Part shown: one piece after another, positions 38,121 to 43,607 of the stretch
Layout: each line of letters begins with the position of its first letter
Position numbering within the stretch: the stretch's first letter is position 1
Source: Saccoglossus kowalevskii
Taxonomy: Eukaryota; Hemichordata; Enteropneusta; Harrimaniidae
Direction of reading: 5' to 3'
Assembly (NCBI RefSeq): GCF_000003605.2
Contig: NW_003131831.1
Coordinates: forward strand, 1-43,607
Length of the DNA stretch: 43,607 nt
Made by a program: the position numbers and the translations under genes
Notes under the pieces: model-generated
What the model was told of the DNA's origin: nothing
Databases searched by the model: none
The model's input: only the letters and a program-made list of their open reading frames with translations

Positions 38121-38820
38121 CTTGTGTGATGTAACGATGTGTTTTCTAGGTATGACACAGTGTTAATTGTTTTGAATTGATGTGACTCTTGTGTGTTGTA
38201 ACGATGTATTTTCTAGGTATGACACAGTGTTTATTGTGTGTATTGATATTACTCTTGAGTGTTGTAACGATGTATTTTCTAGGTATGACACAGTGTTTAT
38301 TGTTTTGAATTGATGTGACTCTTGTGTGTTGTAACGATGTATTTTTTAGGTATGACACAGTGTGTATTGTGTGTATTGATATTACTCTTGAGTGTTGTAA
38401 CGATGTATTTTCTAGGTATGAAACAGTGTTTATTGTTGTGTATTGATATGTTTCTGCGCGTTGTAACGATGTATTTTCTAGGTATGACACAGTGTTTATT
38501 GTTGTGTATTGATATGACTCTTGTGTGTTGTAACGATGTATTTTCTAGGTATGACACAGTGTTCATTGCTGTGTATTGATGTGACTCTTGTGTGTTGTAA
38601 CGATGTATTTCCTAGGTACATGTATGACACAGTGTTTATTGCTGTGTATTGATATGATTCTTGTGTGTTGTATCGATATATTTTCTATGTATGACACAGT
38701 GTTTATTGTGTGTATTGAAGTGACTTGTGTGATGTAACGATGTATTTTCTTGGTGTGGCACAGAGTTTATTGTTTTGTATTGATGTGACTCTTGTGTGAT
38801 GTAACGATGTATTTTCTAGG
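38121..38820 (+). repeat. GATATTACTCTTGAGTG block, copy 2
   Basis: Second copy of the block at 33951-34698, offset 4122, in the same order. It differs by a few substitutions such as GTATTTTTTAGG near 38341. It stops matching near 38820, where GACGCAGTGTTAATTG begins. Confidence 0.84.
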
Positions 38821-40500
38821 TATGACGCAGTGTTAATTGTTTTGTTTTGATGTGACTCTTGTGTGATGTAACGATGTATTTTCTAGGTATGACACAGTGT
38901 TAATTGTTTTGTATTGATGTGACTCTTGTGTGATGTAACGATGTATTTTCTAGGTATGACACAGTGTTTATTGCTGTGTATTGATGTGACTCTTGTGTGT
39001 TGTAACGATGTATTTTCTATGTGTGACACAGTGTTTATTGTTTTGTATTGATGTTACTCTTGTGTGATGTAACGATGTATTTTCTAGGTATGACACAGTG
39101 TTAATTGTTTTGTATTGATGTGACTCTTGTGTGATGTAACGATATATTTTCTAGGTATGACACAGTGTTTATTGCTGTGTATTGATGTGACTCTTGTGTG
39201 TTGTAACGATGTATTTTCTAGGTATGACACAGTGTTTATTGTTGTATATTGATGTGACTCTGCGCGTTGTATCGATGTATTTTCTAGGTATGACACAGTG
39301 TTTATTGTTGTGTATTGATGTAACTTGTGTGTTGTAACGATGTATTTTCTAGGTGTGGCACAGAGTTTATTGTTTTGTTTTGATGTGACTCTTGTGTGAT
39401 GTAACGATGTATTTTCTAGGTATGACGCAGTGTTAATTGTTTTGTATTGATGTGACTCTTGTGTGATGTAACGATGTATTTTCTAGGTACGACACAGTGT
39501 TAATTGTTTTGTATTGATGTGACTCTTGTGTAATGTAACGATGTATTTTCTAGGTATGACACAGTGTTTATTGTGTGTATTAATGTGACTCTTGTGTGTT
39601 GTAACGATGTATTTCCTAGGTACATGTATGACACAGCGTTTGTTGCCGTGTATTGATATGATTCTTGTGTGTTGTATCGATATATTTTCTATGTATGACA
39701 CAGTGTTTATTGTGTGTATTGATGTGACTTGTGTGTTGTAACGATGTATTTTCTATGTGTGACACAGTGTTTATTGTTTTGTATTGATGTGACTCTTGTG
39801 TGATGTAACGATGTATTTTCTAGGTATGACACAGTGTTAATTGTTTTGTATTGATGTGACTCTTGTGTGAAGGAACGATGTATTTTCTAGGTATGACACA
39901 GTGTTTATTGCTGTGTATTGATGTGACTCTTGTGTGTTGTAACGATGAATTTTCTATGTGTGACACATTGTTTATTGTTTTGTATTGATGTGACTCTTGT
40001 GTGATGTAACGATGTATTTTCTAGGTATGACACATTGTTAATTGTTTTGAATTGATGTGACTCTTGTGTGTTGTAACGATGTATTTTCTAGGTATGACAC
40101 AGTGTTTATTGTGTGTATTGATATTACTCTTGAGTGTTGTAACGATGTATTTTCTAGGTATGAAACAGTGTTTATTGTTGTGTATTGATATGTTTCTGCG
40201 CGTTGTAACGATGAATTTTCTAAGTATGACACAGTGTTTATTGTTGTGTATTGATGTGACTCTTGTGTGTTGTAACGATGTATTTTCTAGGTATGACACA
40301 GTGTTTATTGTTGTGTATTGATATGACTCTTGTGTGTTGTAACGATGTATTTTCTAGGTATGACACAGTGTTCATTGCTGTGTATTGATGTGACTCTTGT
40401 GTGTTGTAACGATGTATTTCCTAGGTACATGTATGACACAGTGTTTATTGCTGTGTATTGATATGATTCTTGTGTGTTGTATCGATATATTTTCTATGTA
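38821..40500 (+). repeat. HOR-C segment with GATATTACTC block copy 3 (shortened)
   Basis: About 38821-39870 follows the HOR-C order seen at 26500-27400, with 73-mer 39621. About 40020-40500 is a third GATATTACTCTTGAGTG block that has lost two monomers relative to copies 1 and 2 and has TGAATTTTC/TAAGTATG in place of the consensus-like form after GTTTCTGCGCG, as though joined to a HOR-A-type CTGCGCG monomer. Confidence 0.77.
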
Positions 40501-43500
40501 TGACACAGTGTTTATTGTGTGTATTGATGTGACTTGTGTGTTGTAACGATGTATTTTCTATGTGTGACACAGTGTTTATTGTTTTGTATTGATGTGACTC
40601 TTGTGTGATGTAACGATGTATTTTCTAGGTATGACACAGTGTTAATTGTTTTGTATTGATGTGACTCTTGTGTGAAGGAACGATGTATTTTCTAGGTATG
40701 ACACAGTGTTTATTGCTGTGTATTGATGTGACTCTTGTATGTTGTAACGATGTATTTTCTATGTGTGACACAGTGTTTATTGTTTTGTATTGATGTGACT
40801 CTTGTGTGTTGTAACGATGTATTTTCTAGGTATGACACAGTGTTTATTGTTGTGTATTGATGTGACTCTGCGCATTGTATCGATGTATTTTCTAGGTATG
40901 ACACAGTGTTTATTGTTGTGTATTGATGTGACTCTTGTGTGTTGTAACGATGTATTTTCTAGGTATGACACAGTGTTTATTGTTGTGTATGGATGTGACT
41001 CTTGTGTGTTGTAACGATGTATTTTCTAGGTATGACACAGTGTTTATTGTGTGTATTGATGTGACTCTTGTGTGTTGTAACGATGTATTTCCTAGGTACA
41101 TGTATGACACAGTGTTTATTGCTGTGTATTGATATGATTCTTGTGTGTTGTATCGATATATTTTCTATGTATGACACAGTGTTTATTGTGTGTATTGAAG
41201 TGACTTGTTTGTTGTAACGATGTATTTTCTTGGTGTGGCACAGAGTTTATTGTTTTGTATTGATGTGACTCTTGTGTGATGTAACGATGTATTTTCTAGG
41301 TATGACACAGTGTTTATTGCTGTGTATTGATGTGACTCTTGTGTGTTGTAACGATGTATTTTCTATGAGTGACACAGTGTTTATTGTTTTGTATTGATGT
41401 GACTCTTGTGTGATGTAACGATGTATTTTCTAGGTATGAAACAGTGTTAATTGTTGTGTATTGATGTGACTCTTGTGTGTTGTAACGATGTATTTTCTAG
41501 GTATGACACAGTGTTTATTGCTGTGTATTGATGTGACTCTTGTGTGTTGTAACGATGTATTTCCTAGGTACATGTATGACACAGTGTTTATTGCTGTGTA
41601 TTGATATGATTCTTGTGTGTTGTAACGATGTATTTTCTATGTGTGACACAGTGTTTATTGTTTTGTATTGATGTGACTCTTGTGTGATGTAACGATATAT
41701 TTTCTAGGGATGACACAGTGTTTATTGCTGTGTATTGATGTGACTCTTGTGTGTTGTAACGATGTATTTTCTAGGTACATGTATGACACAGTGTTTATTG
41801 TTTTGTATTGATGTGACTCTTGTGTGATGTAACGATATATTTTCTAGGGATGACACAGTGTTTATTGTTGTGTATTGATGTGACTCTTGTGTGATGTAAC
41901 GATATATTTTCTAGGGATGACACAGTGTTTATTGTTGTGTATTGATGTGACTCTTGTGTGTTGTAACGATGTATTTTCTAGGTATGACACAGTGTTCATT
42001 GCTGTGTATTGATGTGACTCTTGTGTGTTGTAACGATGTATTTCCTAGGTACATGTATGACACAGTGTGTATTGCTGTGTATTGATATGATTTGTGTGTG
42101 TTGTATCGATATATTTTCTATGTATGACACAGTGTTTATTGTTTGTATTGAAGTGACTTGTGTGTTGTAACGATGTATTTTCTTGGTGTGGCACAGAGTT
42201 TATTGTTTTGTATTGATGTGACTCTTGTGTGATGTAACGATGTATTTTCTAGGTATGACACAGTGTTTATTGCTGTGTATTGATGTGACTCTTGTGTGTT
42301 GTAACGATGTATTTTCTATGTGTGACACAGTGTTTATTGTTTTGTATTGATGTGACTCTTGTGTGATGTAACGATGTATTTTCTAGGTATGACACAGTTT
42401 TAATTGTTTTGTATTGATGTGACTCTAGTGTGTTGTAACGATGTATTTTCAAGGTATGACACAGTGTTTATTGCTGTGTATTGATGTGACTCTTGTGTGT
42501 TGTAACGATGTATTTACTAGGTACATGTATGACACAGTGTTTATTGCTGTGTATTGATATGATTCTTGTGTGTTGTAACGATGTATTTTCTATGTGTGAC
42601 ACAGTGTTTATTGTTTTGTATTGATGTGACTCTTGTATGATGTAACGATATATTTTCTAGGGATGACACAGTGTTTATTGCTGTGTATTGATGTGACTCT
42701 TGTGTGTTGTAACGATGTATTTTCTAGGTATGACACAGTGTTTATTGTGTGTATTAATGTGACTCTTGTGTGTTGTAACGATGTATTTCCTAGGTACATG
42801 TATGACACAGTGTTTGTTGCCGTGTATTGATATGATTCTTGTGTGTTGTATCGATATATTTTCTATGTATGACACAGTGTTTATTGTTTGTATTGATGTG
42901 ACTTGTGTGTTGTAACGATGTATTTTCTATGTGTGACACAGTGTTTATTGTTTTGTATTGATGTGACTCTTGTGTGATGTAACGATGTATTTTCTAGGTA
43001 TGACACAGTGTTAATTGTTTTGTATTGATGTGACTCTTGTGTGAAGGAACGATGTATTTTCTAGGTATGACACAGTGTTTATTGTTTTGTATTGATGTTA
43101 CTCTTGTGTGTTGTAACGATGTATTTTCTAGGTATGACGCAGTGTTTATTGTTGTGTATTGATGTGACTCTTGTGTGATATAACGATGTATTTCCTAGGT
43201 ATGACACAGTGTTTATTGTTTTGTATTGATGTTACTCTTGTGTGATATAACGATGTATTTTCTAGGTATGACACAGTGTTTATTGTGTGTATCAATGTGA
43301 CTCTTGTGTGTTGTAACGATGTATTTCCTAGGTACATGTATGACACAGTGTTTATTGCTGTGTATTGATATGATTCTTGTGTGTTGTATCGATATATTTT
43401 CCATGTATGACACAGTGTTTATTGTGTGTATTGATGTGACTGGTGTGGTGTAACGATGTATTTTCCATGTATGACACAGTGTTTATTGTGTGTATTGATG

Positions 43501-43607
43501 TGACTGGTGTGGTGTAACGATGTATTTTCTAGGTATGACACAGTGTTAATTGTTTTGTATTGATGTGAATCTTTGTAATGTAACGATGTATTTCTAGCTA
43601 TGACACA
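40501..43607 (+). repeat. HOR-C territory to the right edge
   Basis: 73-mers lie at 41097, 41569, 41776, 42050, 42522, 42795 and 43333. About 40387-40997 repeats 35200-35810, about 41060-41455 repeats 6440-6835, and about 41844-42997 repeats 36795-37948. Two successive GGTGTGGTGTAACG monomers at 43442 and 43509 are a small local duplication. The last 40 bases carry two single-copy length changes (ATCTTTGTAATG and GTATTTCTAGC). The array continues past the end. Confidence 0.78.

Larger units (their letters stand above)
1..43607 (+). repeat. Satellite DNA array, 67-bp monomer, about 650 head-to-tail copies
   Basis: Every part of the window reads as the same unit, marked in order by TGTGACTCTTG, TGTAACGATGTATTTTC, TAGGTATGACACAG and TTTATTGTTGTGTATTGA. 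Monomers abut directly, with no spacer and no inverted copy seen. Lengths vary from about 64 to 73 bp through a few recurrent indels: loss of TC in the GACTCTTG segment, loss of one T before GTGTATTGA, loss of one base in the CTGCGCG form, and gain of 6 bp giving TACATGTA. The array continues past both ends. The consensus holds 31 T, 17 G, 13 A and 6 C. Such long homogeneous arrays with higher-order structure are known from eukaryotic heterochromatin; species and chromosomal position are not determinable here. Confidence 0.98.

Noticed and set aside
1-43607. CRISPR array
   Set aside because: Repeats are contiguous with no unique spacers, the unit is 64-73 bp with gradual divergence, and there are no cas genes or leader.
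1-43607. Primate alpha satellite or another CENP-B-box satellite
   Set aside because: The monomer is 67 bp, not 171, and no CENP-B-box-like TTCG...CGGG motif is present in the consensus or in the variants read.
1-43607. Telomeric repeat or simple (GT)n microsatellite
   Set aside because: GT-rich runs such as TTGTGTGTTG are parts of the fixed monomer and do not expand; there is no short telomere-type unit.
1-43607. tRNA, rRNA or other structured RNA genes
   Set aside because: No tRNA box motifs, rRNA signatures or long inverted repeats were recognised; the strong T/G bias of one strand gives few complementary segments.
1-43607. Assigning the source to a species or phylum
   Set aside because: There is no gene or known repeat in the window; array type suggests a eukaryote, but composition and TACATGTA alone are not diagnostic.

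Overview
The whole window is one uninterrupted head-to-tail satellite array. I find no unique sequence, no credible gene, no RNA gene and no mobile element. The basic unit is a 67-bp monomer; an exact copy of my hand-derived consensus lies at 35740-35806. At this unit length the window holds about 650 monomers, all in the same orientation. The array runs off both ends, so neither boundary is present. The consensus is AT-rich (23 of 67 bases are G or C) and very asymmetric between strands: 31 T, 17 G, 13 A and 6 C on the + strand. This kind of array points to eukaryotic heterochromatin such as pericentromere, subtelomere or a heterochromatic block. The sequence alone does not identify the species.

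Monomer variants of 64-73 bp recur in fixed orders and build higher-order repeats (HORs). The clearest landmark is a 73-bp monomer with a 6-bp insertion that creates the palindrome TACATGTA. I located 61 copies, at spacings close to whole multiples of 67 bp. It is usually followed by a monomer carrying TATCGATA and often by a short monomer carrying GTGTGGCACAGAG.

Layout: 1-4345 is a HOR-A domain (19 monomers, 1270 bp). 4346-7025 is a mosaic of material whose closest relatives lie at 25-41 kb. 7026-10380 is a second 1270-bp periodicity (HOR-B). 10361-13300 holds a 26-monomer (about 1.74 kb) displaced duplication. 13301-20225 is the main HOR-A domain, with consecutive units of 1204, 1270 and 1270 bp and a truncated fourth. 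20226-24230 is mosaic. 24231-24893 is an isolated HOR-A island. 24894-43607 is a HOR-C territory with longer, looser periods (805, about 2490-2620, 3972, 4122, 5049 and 5187 bp) and many shared private variants.

Nothing supports a protein-coding function. Because 67 leaves remainder 1 on division by 3, the reading frame rotates with each monomer. Open frames of about 63-72 codons therefore recur mechanically on both strands every three monomers (201 bp). The interesting content is the array's evolution (HOR birth, conversion patches, long-range block exchange) and two motifs repeated in most monomers that could matter if the array is transcribed: a TTTTCTAG|GTATG acceptor-donor-like junction on the + strand and AATAAA on the - strand.
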